Origin: Nocardia panacis
Lineage (GTDB): Bacteria; Actinomycetota; Actinomycetes; Mycobacteriales; Mycobacteriaceae
Length of the DNA: 64,000 nucleotides
Direction: 5' to 3'
Assembly: GCF_003598715.1 (NCBI RefSeq)
Contig: NZ_QZFU01000029.1
Coordinates: 62,001-126,000 of the forward strand
The notes beneath the pieces are model-generated. The model worked only from the letters and a program-made list of their open reading frames with translations, did no database searches and had not been told where the DNA came from. Of the stretch, positions 33,838-43,731 are shown in pieces (position 1 is the first letter of the stretch; each line of letters opens with the position of its first letter). A program made the translations under genes and the position numbers.

Positions 33838-36800
33838 ATGTCGCAGACCACGCGGCCGGAGATCGAGGACGTGCTCGCGCTGAGCCCGTTGCAGGAGGGA
33901 CTGTTCTCGCTGGCCCGGCTGGCGGGCGCGGACGATCTGTACAACATGCAGTTCGTCCTCGAGGTCGCGGGTCCGGTGGACACCGCCCTGCTGCGCCGCA
34001 GCGTGGAGACCATCCTGGCGCGCCATGCCAATCTGCGTGCCGCGTTCTGGGATCGGGACCTGCCCAAGCCGGTGCAGATCGTGCCCGCGGCGGTTGAGCT
34101 GCCCTGGTTCGAAACAACTGCCGACAGCGCGGAATTCGAGGCGATCGTGGCTTCGGAGGCGCGCTTCGGCTTTGATCTGTCGCGCGGTCCCGCGCTGCGG
34201 GTGGTGTTGGTGCGGCTCTGCGAGAGCGACACGGCAGCGCGGCGCATGATCGTCACCGCCCACCACATCCTGATGGACGGCTGGTCGCTGGGTGTCTTCT
34301 TCCGCGAACTGTTCGCCGTCTACGAGGCGGGCGGCTCGGCGGCAGCCCTGCCCGACCCGCGCCCGTATCGCGACTACATCGGGTGGTTGGCGAGCCGCGA
34401 CAACACTGCGGCCCTGGGTGATTGGGTGGACTACCTGGGCGAGGCGGAGCCGCTGATTCTCGCCGACCGTGCCGAAGGCGCGATCAACACCGCGGTCCCC
34501 GATATCCACACCCACACTGTCGGCGTCGCGGAGACCGAGCGGCTCCAGAGGTGGGCGCGGGCCAACGGGCTGACCATGAATACCGTGGTGCAGTTCGCCT
34601 GGGCGGTCGTGTTGAGCAGGCTGACCGATCGCCGCGATATCGTCTTCGGCACCACGGTCTCCGGCCGCCCGGATGAACTGGCGGGCGTCGAGACGATGAT
34701 CGGTCTGTTCATCAATACGGTGCCGGTGCGAATTCCGCTGGCGGAGTTCGACGGTGAACCGATCGCGCAGGCATGCGCTCGATTGCAGCGCACCTCGGCG
34801 AGAATGCGCGATATCGGCTACCTGAGCCTGTCCGCGATCCAGCGCGCGGCCGGTCGCGGCAATCTCTTCGACACGCTGTTCGTCTACGAGAACGCGCCCG
34901 TGGCCGATGTGCTGCAGGAGATCACGACCGCCGACGGCACCAGCTTCCGTCCCACCGCCTCGGAGAGCCTGACCCACTACCCGCTCGCGGTGGTCTCCTA
35001 TCTCCTCAATGGTGAGCTGGCCGTGGTGGTCGAAGCCGTGACGGCAGCGCTCGGCGAGCTGTCGGCGGCCGATCTGGGCGATCGGCTGGTGGCGGTATTG
35101 CGACAGCTACCGGAATCTGGTGCGGTGGACCAGGAATCGCTGGATGTGCTGTTGCCCGACGAACGTCCACGGCTGCCCGCGTCGGTCGCGTCGGATGTCG
35201 CGGGTGTGACGGTCGCGGAACTCTTCGCCCGTCAAGCCGCGGCGACCCCCGACGCATGCGCCCTCACCACCGAGGACGAAACCTTCAGCTACCGGGAACT
35301 TTCCGACGCGGCGCTGCGGGTCGCGGCCGGGCTGCGCGCCTGCGGCATCGGTGCGGAAGACACCGTGGCGTTGGCGCTTCCGCGTTCGGCCCGATCGGTC
35401 GTCGCGATCCTGGGCGTGCTGTCGGCGGGCGCGGCCTATGTACCCATCGACCTGTCCTTGCCCGACGCGCGCATCGCTTCGATTCTGCGCCAGTCGAATC
35501 CGCGAATCATACTGACGGACGGCGATTTCGAAGCAGCCGGAGCGGTCCCGGTGGCCTCCGTCTCGGAGATCGGAAAGGCCGCAACGCTTTCCGCGCCGAT
35601 CCACGTGGCACCGGACTCCTGCGCCTATCTGATCTTCACTTCCGGTTCCACCGGCGAGCCCAAGGGGGTAATGGGCACGCATACCGCCTTGGCCTCCTAT
35701 TTCGCCGATCACCGCGACAGGGTCTATCGGCTTGCCGTCACGAAACTTGGTCGCCCGCTGCGCATCGCGCACGCCTGGTCGCTGAGTTTCGACGCGTCGT
35801 GGCAGCCAATGATCGGCCTGTTCGATGGCCACGCCATCCACCTGTTCGACGCCGAGACCATGCGCGACGCCCGCGGACTCGTGGCCGGAATCGCCGGGCG
35901 CGGTATCGATATGATCGACACGACCCCGTCCATGTTCGCCCAGCTCTCGGCGGCGGGACTCGGCGAGCAGGACTGCCCGCTCGCGGTGCTCGCCCTCGGC
36001 GGCGAGGCGATCGGCATCCCGCTGTGGCGGCAGTTGTGCGCGCTGCCGAATACTGCGGTATTCAACTGCTACGGCCCCACCGAGACCACGGTGGAAGCGG
36101 TCGTCGCCGCCGTCACCGATCCGACGGCCGCACCCACCATCGGCACCCCGAACACGGGAACCGCCGGATACGTCCTGGACTCGCGCCTGCGGCCGGTGCC
36201 GGACGGCGTGGTGGGCGAGCTGTATCTTGCCGGTGCGCAATTGGCGCGCGGATACGTGGGCAAGCCCGGCGTCAGCGCCGACCGGTTCGTCGCCGATCCG
36301 CGTCGACCCGGCATGCGCATGTACCGCACCGGAGACCTGGTGCGCCGCTTGGCTTCCGGCGGCTACGGCTACCTCGGTCGCGCCGATGACCAAGTGAAGA
36401 TTCGCGGCTACCGCATCGAGATCGGAGAGATCGAGACCGCGCTGCGGGCGCTGCCCGGTGTCCGCGAGACCGCGGTGCTGGTGGTGCGTCGCCCGAGCGG
36501 ACCGGTGCTGGTCGCGTTCGTGGTCGGCACGGTGGCAACGGATCTGCGCGCCCGCCTGGCGGATCGGCTGCCGGGCTATATGATTCCGCACCGCATCAAC
36601 GCGATCGACGCGCTTCCGGTGACCGGTAACGGCAAACTCGATACCCGACGTCTCCAAGACCTGGCCGTCGCCGCCTTGGCGAGCGGCACCGCCGCGACAC
36701 CGACCACACCCACCGAGCGCGGGCTGTGCGCGGCGGTGGCCGAGTTGACCGGTGCGTCCGAACCCGGCGTCGACGCCGACCTGATCGCTTTGGGTCTGGA

Positions 36801-38544
36801 CAGTATCGCGGCCATCGCTCTGGTGAACGCGCTGCGGCAGCGGAATCTTGCGGCGACACCGCGCATGGTGTTGGCCGCCACCACGATTCGGGAGCTGGCG
36901 GCCGCGATCGATGCGGGCGCGGGCGCGGACCGAGTCGCGACCTCCGACGGCTACGGCTCGGTCGGCGCGGTTCCCGTCCTGTCGTGGATGTACGAGTACG
37001 GCGGCTATCGACGGCTCGCGCTGAGCACCCTGCTCGAACTGCCCGACGGCATCGACCGCCCGCGTTTGGCGGCCGTCTTGCAGTCGCTGCTGGACGGTCA
37101 CGACCTGCTGCGGGCTCGATTCGTCGCCACCGCAACGGGTTACGACGTGATAACCAGGGCGCCGGGCGTGATTCGGGCGAGTGACATCCTGACCGAGGCC
37201 GCCGCCGGGCCCGACCTCGGCGCGACCCTGCGCAACGCCGCCGATCGCGTCGCGGCCGAAATCGACGCCTTCTCGGGCGATCTGGTTCGCGCCGTATGGG
37301 TAGCTCGCGCCGACGCGCCGGATCTACTGCTCCTGCACATTCACCATCTGGCCGTCGACCCGGTGTCCTGGCATATCGTGTGCGCGGACTTGGCCACCGC
37401 CTGGTCCCAACTGACCGAGGTGAATTCGGCATCGCTCGCGCCGGCCAGGGCGAATTCGACCTTGCCGGGGCTGGCGGAGGCAAGCTCGGATCTACCGGAG
37501 CGGGCGGAGGCGAGTTCGGCACTGCCGGAGCGGGCGGAGGCGAGTTCGGCACTGCCGGAGCGAGCGGAGGCGAGTACGGCACTGCTGGATCTGGCGGAGG
37601 CAAGTTCGCATCTGCCAGAGCCAGCAGGGGTGAGTTCTACCGCGCCCGAGCTGATTCCGTCCGCCGAGTACACCGGATATCGAACCTGGGCGGCCCGGAT
37701 GCGCGAACGCGCGCACCTGCCCGAGGTGGTTTCGCAGCGGGAGCACTGGATACGACAGTCCGCCGCCCCGGATCCGGTGTTGGGCGCGCGTCGACCCGAT
37801 CCGACCAAGGACACCTGGGCCTCCTATCAGGTGCACCCGGTGGAGTTGGATTCCGAACTGACCGCCGCACTGCTCACCGAATCGGAGACGCGGACAACGC
37901 TGCTCACCGCATTGACCCTGGCACTGGCGAGTTGGCGCCGCGAGCGCGGCGAGGATCCCAGCGCCGGTGCGTATCTCGCCATCGAGGGCCACGGCCGCGA
38001 GGACGAAGCGCTCGGGCCGGATATCGACACCACCAGGACCCTCGGTTGGTTCACCAGCATCTACCCGGCCCGGTTCGGATCCGACAGCACAGTGGATGTC
38101 GCGGCGGCACGGGAGAATCCGGAACTTGCCGCCCGGCTTCGAGAGGCCATTGCGGCCGAGCTGGCGAGTATCCCCAATAACGGCCTCGACTATGGCGTGT
38201 TGCGCTACCTGGACGACATCCGAGAACTCGCCGACGCACCGCAACCCCAGGTGCTGTTCGACTACCTCGGCCGTCTCGATCTGGCGGGCGCGCACCGCCC
38301 CTGGTCGCCGTTGACCGATTTCGATCTCTTCCGGCATCTGCCGACCGCGCCGGAACCGGATTTTCCACTGCGCTACGCGATGGATGTGATAGCCGGTGTG
38401 CGTGGCGGCGCGGACGGACCGCAGTTGGTGACCCTGCTGCGCTGGAGCGACGCCATGCTGACCGCCGCCGAGGTGGACCGGATCGCCGAACTGTGGCGCG
38501 GCGCGCTCACGGCGCTCGCCGCCCTCGCACCGACCCGCGCCTGA
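33838..38544 (+). CDS. NRPS module C-A-PCP-E of the siderophore cluster
   Basis: A 1568-residue NRPS. The ATG 33838 has GAGGGAG upstream; a GTG at 33820 that overlaps the previous stop is possible. Order: C domain (HHILMDG at about 142), A domain (F-T-S-G-S-T-G at about 600, Y-R-T-G-D-L at about 828, N-G-K-L-D), PCP (Ser about 989 in G-L-D-S-I), then an epimerisation domain with HHLAVDPVSW (about 1168), EGHGRED, GWFTSIYP and LFDYLGRLD, so all E motifs are present. Inside the E domain a 10-residue repeat occurs about seven times (residues 1199-1268). The A domain probably loads lysine or hydroxylysine (inferred from the pathway). Confidence 0.92.
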   Translation: MSQTTRPEIEDVLALSPLQEGLFSLARLAGADDLYNMQFVLEVAGPVDTALLRRSVETILARHANLRAAFWDRDLPKPVQIVPAAVELPWFETTADSAEFEAIVASEARFGFDLSRGPALRVVLVRLCESDTAARRMIVTAHHILMDGWSLGVFFRELFAVYEAGGSAAALPDPRPYRDYIGWLASRDNTAALGDWVDYLGEAEPLILADRAEGAINTAVPDIHTHTVGVAETERLQRWARANGLTMNTVVQFAWAVVLSRLTDRRDIVFGTTVSGRPDELAGVETMIGLFINTVPVRIPLAEFDGEPIAQACARLQRTSARMRDIGYLSLSAIQRAAGRGNLFDTLFVYENAPVADVLQEITTADGTSFRPTASESLTHYPLAVVSYLLNGELAVVVEAVTAALGELSAADLGDRLVAVLRQLPESGAVDQESLDVLLPDERPRLPASVASDVAGVTVAELFARQAAATPDACALTTEDETFSYRELSDAALRVAAGLRACGIGAEDTVALALPRSARSVVAILGVLSAGAAYVPIDLSLPDARIASILRQSNPRIILTDGDFEAAGAVPVASVSEIGKAATLSAPIHVAPDSCAYLIFTSGSTGEPKGVMGTHTALASYFADHRDRVYRLAVTKLGRPLRIAHAWSLSFDASWQPMIGLFDGHAIHLFDAETMRDARGLVAGIAGRGIDMIDTTPSMFAQLSAAGLGEQDCPLAVLALGGEAIGIPLWRQLCALPNTAVFNCYGPTETTVEAVVAAVTDPTAAPTIGTPNTGTAGYVLDSRLRPVPDGVVGELYLAGAQLARGYVGKPGVSADRFVADPRRPGMRMYRTGDLVRRLASGGYGYLGRADDQVKIRGYRIEIGEIETALRALPGVRETAVLVVRRPSGPVLVAFVVGTVATDLRARLADRLPGYMIPHRINAIDALPVTGNGKLDTRRLQDLAVAALASGTAATPTTPTERGLCAAVAELTGASEPGVDADLIALGLDSIAAIALVNALRQRNLAATPRMVLAATTIRELAAAIDAGAGADRVATSDGYGSVGAVPVLSWMYEYGGYRRLALSTLLELPDGIDRPRLAAVLQSLLDGHDLLRARFVATATGYDVITRAPGVIRASDILTEAAAGPDLGATLRNAADRVAAEIDAFSGDLVRAVWVARADAPDLLLLHIHHLAVDPVSWHIVCADLATAWSQLTEVNSASLAPARANSTLPGLAEASSDLPERAEASSALPERAEASSALPERAEASTALLDLAEASSHLPEPAGVSSTAPELIPSAEYTGYRTWAARMRERAHLPEVVSQREHWIRQSAAPDPVLGARRPDPTKDTWASYQVHPVELDSELTAALLTESETRTTLLTALTLALASWRRERGEDPSAGAYLAIEGHGREDEALGPDIDTTRTLGWFTSIYPARFGSDSTVDVAAARENPELAARLREAIAAELASIPNNGLDYGVLRYLDDIRELADAPQPQVLFDYLGRLDLAGAHRPWSPLTDFDLFRHLPTAPEPDFPLRYAMDVIAGVRGGADGPQLVTLLRWSDAMLTAAEVDRIAELWRGALTALAALAPTRA
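37431..37640 (+). repeat. In-frame 30-bp minisatellite within the NRPS epimerisation domain
   Basis: Seven 30-bp units in register with the codons; 37521-37550 and its neighbours are nearly identical, the outer units are degenerate. The peptide is L-P-E-R-A-E-A-S-S-A with variants. It sits between the HHxxVDxxSW helix and the Y-R-T-W-A-A-R-M segment, a place where related E domains have a short loop. Confidence 0.9.
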
Positions 38545-38588
38545 CCGCCGAACAACCAGCCTCCCAGACGATTTCGCGAAGGACCGCC

Positions 38589-41500
38589 ATGTCGAACGAA
38601 ACCATCGACCGCCGCAGGGAACTGTTGCGCAGCCGCCTGCGCGCCCAGCAGCTCACCGCCGCCGAGGCGGGGCGGCCCACCCGCGTGCCGGGAGCGCCCG
38701 TCCCGCTCTCGCCCGCGCAGCACCGCATGTGGTTCGTGCAGCGGCTCGACCCGGCGGATACGACGCTGAATATCTGCGTGGCGTATCGCCTCGAAGGCGG
38801 TCTGGACTCCGAGGCCCTGCGGGCGGCCACCGCCGCCGTCGTGGCCCGCCACGAAATCCTGCGCACCACCTACCACGTCGGCGAAGACGGCGCGCCGTAC
38901 CAGGTTTCCCGTGCCGAGGCCGAATTGCCCTGGCAGGAACACGATCTCACCGAACTGCCCGCCGAGAGCCGCGAGCGCAGACTCGAGGTGCTGGCGCGCC
39001 GCGAATTCGCTCGCCCCTTCGACCTGTCCGCCGATGTGCCGCTGCGTGCCACACTGGTCAGGACCGATGCGCGGACCTACGCATTGATCCTGGTGGTGCA
39101 CCACATCGCCTGGGATGACGAGTCCTGGCCGGTGTTCTTCACCGAACTCAATGCCGCCTATCGCGATCAATCCCTGCCCGAGATCGCCGCGCAGTACGCC
39201 GATCTCGCGACCGGCGACGACGAGGATCTGACCTACTGGCGCGACGCACTGACTCCGCTGCCCGAACGCCTGGAACTGCCGAGCCTGCGCGGCACCGGAT
39301 CCCCGTCGCGTACCGCCGAACGCCGCGTACGCGAACTGCCCCCCGAACTGCTGGACCGGGTCGCCGAACTCGGTCGCATTCACGGCGCGACCCCATTCAT
39401 GGTGCTGCTGGCCGGTTTCCAGGCCCTGGTGCACCGCTACACCGCCGCGACGGATTTCCTCGTCTCGGTGCCGGTGACCAACAGGCCCGGTCGCGCCGAA
39501 GCTCTGCTCGGCTACTTCGGCAATACGGTGCTGCTGCGCGCCGAGACCGACGGCGCGGCCGGATTCGACGCTCTGGTGGCGGTGACCAGGGAACGCTGCG
39601 TCGGCGCATTCGCCCATCAGGGCGCGGGTATCGACCGGGTGGTCCGCGAGGTCGGACCCGATCGGGCGGCGGGTCGCGACGGAATGGCCCAGTTGGTCCA
39701 GCTCAGTTTCAGCGTGCGCGGCGACGCGAATGGTTTCGACCTGCCGGGCGTCACGGCCACCGAACTGCCCTTCGGCAGCGCGGTCGCGCAGGAGGAATTG
39801 GGCCTGATGGTGGTGCTCGACGGCGCGGACGCGCGGGTGGAGGCCACCTACCTGGTGGACGAGCTCGACGGCGCGATCGTCGCGCAGTTCCTCGATCACT
39901 ACGCGCAGTTCCTGGAAAGCGCTCTGGCCCAACCTGATCGGCCGCTGCGGGAAATCGATGTGCTCGGCGCGGGTGATCGCGCGGCCCTGCTGGACCTATC
40001 ATGCGGACCGCTGGTCGAGGAGTCGCCGACCACGCTGACGGCCCTGCTGCAAGCGCGGGCGGCGGCCACCCCCGATGCCATCGCCGTTGTCGCCGAAGAT
40101 CTCGAGCTCACCTTCGACGGGCTCAATCGACGGGCGAACCGCCTGGCGCACCACCTCATCGGAGCAGGCATCGGCCCGGAGGACATCGTCGCGCTGTGCC
40201 TGGCGAGTTCGGTGGAGTTCCTGATCGCCGCCATCGCGGTCCTGAAAGCCGGTGCGGCATACCTGCCGATCGATCCCGCCTACCCGGACGAACGCATCGC
40301 CTACCTGCTCTCGGATGCCGCACCCGCGCTGGTCCTGGATGCCGAATCCGACCTGACCGGTGCGAATCCCACTCTGCCGGACCGCAATCCGACCGATGCC
40401 GACCGCCGCCGCGCCCTGCGTCCGTCGAATACGGCCTACGTCATCTACACCTCCGGCTCCACCGGCAAGCCCAAGGGCGTCCCGGTGCCGCACGAGGCGA
40501 TCGCCGAACACCTCACCGGTTTCCACGCCGAATGGGATCTGACGCCCGAGGATCGGGTATTGCAGACGACATCGGTGAGTTTCGACGCCTCCTTCGCCGA
40601 CACCTTCCTGCCGCTGCTCGCGGGCGCGCGCGTGGTCATCCCGAAACCCAATGCCTACCGCGATATTCCGTATGTCGCGCAGATGGTGACCCGGCACGGT
40701 ATCTCGGTGCTGCACATGGTGCCCTCCATGCTGGCCGCATTCCTGGTGCTGCCGCAGGTCTCCGATTGGCGTTCGCTGCGGCATGTCCCGGTGGGCGGCG
40801 AGGCACTGCCCGGCGAGGTGGCCGACCGCTTCGCGACGCAGTTCGACGCCGACCTGCGCAATCACTACGGCCCGACCGAGGCGGTGGTGTGCTCCACCCA
40901 TATGCCGGTGGCGGGTCCGCAGGGCACCGGGATCGTCCCGATCGGCGTCCCCAACCGCAATGTTCACCTGTACCTGCTGGATTCGGCGCTCCAGTTTGTG
41001 CCGACCGGTGTGGTCGGCGAGATCTACCTCGGCGGCAGGCAGTTGGCGCGCGGCTATCTCGATCGGCCGGGTCTGAGCGCGACGCGCTTCATCGCCGACC
41101 CGTTCCAGCCGGGCGAACGGCTCTACCGCACCGGTGATCTCGCGCGTCGCAATGCGATGGGGGAGATCGAATTCGTCGGCCGCGCCGACGAGCAGGTCAA
41201 GGTGCGCGGCTACCGCATCGAACTCGGCGAGGTCGAAGCCGCGGTGAACGACCAACCGGGCGTGGCGCATTCGGTGGTGATCGTGGCCGAGCATCCGAGC
41301 CTCGGCCCCATGCTGGCCGCCTACGTCGTGCCTGCGGCAGGTGTGGAATTCGACCTCGACGAGGTGCGCGCCAGGGTCGGCACGGTGCTGCCGGATCACA
41401 TGGTCCCCTCGGCCTTCGCGGTCATCGACGCGATTCCGCTGACCGCGCACGGCAAACTCGACAAGCGCGCTCTGCCCGCGCCCGAACTGGCGGCGGCCCG

Positions 41501-43571
41501 CGGCTACCGCGCACCCCGCACGCCCACCGAGCTTCGGATCGCGGGCCTGTACGGCCAACTGTTCGATCGGGAGCGGATCGGGGCCGACGACTCGTTCTTC
41601 GAACTCGGCGGTCACTCGCTGCTCGCGGCCCGACTCATCACCATGATCCGCGCCGAACTCGGTATCGAGATCGATATGCGGGTGCCCTTCGACAAGCCGA
41701 CCGTGGCCGGACTGGCCGAACATCTGGTGGACGCCTTCCGTGCCGAATTCGGGATCGATATAGACGAATTGGCGATCGAGGACGAGGAGCCCGCACAGTT
41801 GTCCGGTGCGCGTTCGGAATTGGTGCGCCGGGAACGGCCCGAACATATCCCGCTGTCGTATTCGCAGCGCGCCTACTGGCTGCAAAGGCGGCTGGAGGGT
41901 GCGATCGACGGCGAGAATGTGACCTATCCGGTCCGCTTCGACGGCCCGCTCGACCTCGCCGCGCTGCGCATCGCCATCGACGATGTGGTCGCCCGGCACG
42001 AATCGTTGCGCACCACCTTCCCCGAATACGAGGACACCCCATACCAATTGGTGCATCCGGCCGCTCCGGTCGACGTGCCGGTGGTGACCATCGCCGAGGA
42101 CCGGTTGGACGCGGAACTGTCCGCCGACGCGGGCTACACCTTCGACCTGCGAAACGAACCGCTGCTGCGGCTGCGCCTGCTCGTCCTCGATCCGACCACT
42201 CACGTGCTGTCCATCCTGATGCACCACATCGTGGCGGACCGCAGATCGTGCCAGATCTTCATGGACGATCTGACCACCGCCTATCGGTCCAGGGTGCGCG
42301 GCCAGGAGCCGGTGTGGTCCGAACTGCCGTTCCAGTTCGCCGATTTTGCGCTGTGGCAGCGGGAGAGCTTCGACCGGGGTCCGGGTCGCGAGGTGAGTCC
42401 GCACGGTCGAGCCCAACTCGACTTCTGGTGCGATGCGCTGGCCGGACTGCCCGACGAGATCGCGGTCGCCCATGACCGCCCGCGCCCGGCCGTCCTCGGT
42501 CGCGGCGGCGTCAGCGCGGCTCGCACCTTGTCGGCCGACACCTGGAATCGGTTGCGCGCCACGGCCGAGGCGGCGGGCGCGACGGAATTCATGCTGTGCC
42601 AGGCGGTCAGCGCGGTGGTGCTGCGGGCGCTCGGCGGCGGCGAGGATCTGGCCATCGGCGCGGCCGTCGGCAATCGAATCGAACCGGGCACCGACGAATT
42701 GATCGGCCTGTTCGCCAATGTCGTGGTGCTGCGCAATGATCTGACCGGCAATCCGACCCCGCGCGGCGTGCTGGATCGGGTGCGCGACGCCGCGCTGGAC
42801 GCGATGAGCAAACAGGGCGTGCCCTTCGAGCGACTGGTGGAGACGCTGAATCCACCGCGCTCACTGGCCCGCAACCCGCTGTTCCAGGTGATGATGCACT
42901 TCCGGCACCGGCCGGGACCCGCACCCTTCGACGCGAACGGCGCGACCACCCTCAGCGGTATCGCCAAGTACTACGACGTCTCCTTCATGGACTTCCACCT
43001 CGACTACAGCGTCGAGGCGGACGGCGCGCTCACCGCCCGCGTCGTGGTCAATCCGGATCTGTACGAGGCGGCCACCGGCGAGATATTCGCCGATGTGCTC
43101 GCACGGGTGCTGGAAGCCTTTGCCGACCAACCGGATACGGTGCTCGACGGACTCGAGGTGCTGCCCGCGGGGTGGGATCCGACCCGCTCGGTTGTGCGCT
43201 ACGCCCCGGTGGCGACCGTCGAAACCGCAGGCGGCCCGCCGCGCACCGACACCGAGCGCACCCTCGCCGCACTCCTGGAGGATTTGCTCGAGATCACCGA
43301 TATCACTCGCGACGACGGATTCTTCGCGCTGGGCGGCGATAGCGTCATCGCCATTCAATGGTCGACCCGCGCGGCGGAGTCGGGTCTGCCGCTCACCCCG
43401 CAGATGGTGTTCGAATACTTCACCCTCGCGGAATTGGCCGCCGCCGTGGACGAGGCGGCCGCCGTCCCGCCCGTCGCGGTCGAGGAGCACACCTACGCGC
43501 CGATGGCGGCCTCCGGACTCGGCGCCGACGCCCTCGCATCGCTGCGGGAATCCTGGTCCGCGCAGGGCTGA
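38589..43571 (+). CDS. NRPS C-A-PCP-C-PCP of the siderophore cluster
   Basis: A 1660-residue NRPS, probably the last of the line. ATG 38589 with AAGGA upstream; gap of 44 bases after the previous gene. Order: C domain (HHIAWDD at about 170), A domain (Y-T-S-G-S-T-G at about 620, Y-R-T-G-D-L at about 846, H-G-K-L-D), PCP1 (Ser about 1010 in G-G-H-S-L), a second C domain (HHIVADR at about 1212) and PCP2 (Ser about 1585 in G-G-D-S-V). There is no thioesterase. The final C domain may close the lysine lactam that ends mycobactin-type siderophores (inference). Confidence 0.92.
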   Translation: MSNETIDRRRELLRSRLRAQQLTAAEAGRPTRVPGAPVPLSPAQHRMWFVQRLDPADTTLNICVAYRLEGGLDSEALRAATAAVVARHEILRTTYHVGEDGAPYQVSRAEAELPWQEHDLTELPAESRERRLEVLARREFARPFDLSADVPLRATLVRTDARTYALILVVHHIAWDDESWPVFFTELNAAYRDQSLPEIAAQYADLATGDDEDLTYWRDALTPLPERLELPSLRGTGSPSRTAERRVRELPPELLDRVAELGRIHGATPFMVLLAGFQALVHRYTAATDFLVSVPVTNRPGRAEALLGYFGNTVLLRAETDGAAGFDALVAVTRERCVGAFAHQGAGIDRVVREVGPDRAAGRDGMAQLVQLSFSVRGDANGFDLPGVTATELPFGSAVAQEELGLMVVLDGADARVEATYLVDELDGAIVAQFLDHYAQFLESALAQPDRPLREIDVLGAGDRAALLDLSCGPLVEESPTTLTALLQARAAATPDAIAVVAEDLELTFDGLNRRANRLAHHLIGAGIGPEDIVALCLASSVEFLIAAIAVLKAGAAYLPIDPAYPDERIAYLLSDAAPALVLDAESDLTGANPTLPDRNPTDADRRRALRPSNTAYVIYTSGSTGKPKGVPVPHEAIAEHLTGFHAEWDLTPEDRVLQTTSVSFDASFADTFLPLLAGARVVIPKPNAYRDIPYVAQMVTRHGISVLHMVPSMLAAFLVLPQVSDWRSLRHVPVGGEALPGEVADRFATQFDADLRNHYGPTEAVVCSTHMPVAGPQGTGIVPIGVPNRNVHLYLLDSALQFVPTGVVGEIYLGGRQLARGYLDRPGLSATRFIADPFQPGERLYRTGDLARRNAMGEIEFVGRADEQVKVRGYRIELGEVEAAVNDQPGVAHSVVIVAEHPSLGPMLAAYVVPAAGVEFDLDEVRARVGTVLPDHMVPSAFAVIDAIPLTAHGKLDKRALPAPELAAARGYRAPRTPTELRIAGLYGQLFDRERIGADDSFFELGGHSLLAARLITMIRAELGIEIDMRVPFDKPTVAGLAEHLVDAFRAEFGIDIDELAIEDEEPAQLSGARSELVRRERPEHIPLSYSQRAYWLQRRLEGAIDGENVTYPVRFDGPLDLAALRIAIDDVVARHESLRTTFPEYEDTPYQLVHPAAPVDVPVVTIAEDRLDAELSADAGYTFDLRNEPLLRLRLLVLDPTTHVLSILMHHIVADRRSCQIFMDDLTTAYRSRVRGQEPVWSELPFQFADFALWQRESFDRGPGREVSPHGRAQLDFWCDALAGLPDEIAVAHDRPRPAVLGRGGVSAARTLSADTWNRLRATAEAAGATEFMLCQAVSAVVLRALGGGEDLAIGAAVGNRIEPGTDELIGLFANVVVLRNDLTGNPTPRGVLDRVRDAALDAMSKQGVPFERLVETLNPPRSLARNPLFQVMMHFRHRPGPAPFDANGATTLSGIAKYYDVSFMDFHLDYSVEADGALTARVVVNPDLYEAATGEIFADVLARVLEAFADQPDTVLDGLEVLPAGWDPTRSVVRYAPVATVETAGGPPRTDTERTLAALLEDLLEITDITRDDGFFALGGDSVIAIQWSTRAAESGLPLTPQMVFEYFTLAELAAAVDEAAAVPPVAVEEHTYAPMAASGLGADALASLRESWSAQG

Positions 43572-43588
43572 TTCGGAGCAAGGCCGCA

Positions 43589-43612
43589 GCCCGGAACCCG
43601 ACGGTTCCGGGC
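43589..43612 (+). terminator. Hairpin at the end of the NRPS operon
   Basis: A perfect 10-bp stem (43589-43598 against 43603-43612) with a 4-base loop, 18 bases after the NRPS stop; no T tract. It lies between convergent genes. Confidence 0.55.
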
Positions 43613-43731
43613 CGCGCCGTGTATCTTGTGCCACACCGCATCGCTGCGTGACCGTGGTGAAATTGCCTGCCTCAGCGAACGGCTATGAAGTAGCGGAACG
43701 CAGGTCAACGCTGATACCGGTGAACCCGTAT

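Noticed and set aside
39999..42473. An 824-codon minus-strand frame within the last NRPS, and similar ones at 32974-34977 and 35107-37101
   Set aside because: Composition is Arg/His/Gly/Asp-rich without domains, and the plus strand has readable C, A and PCP motifs throughout.
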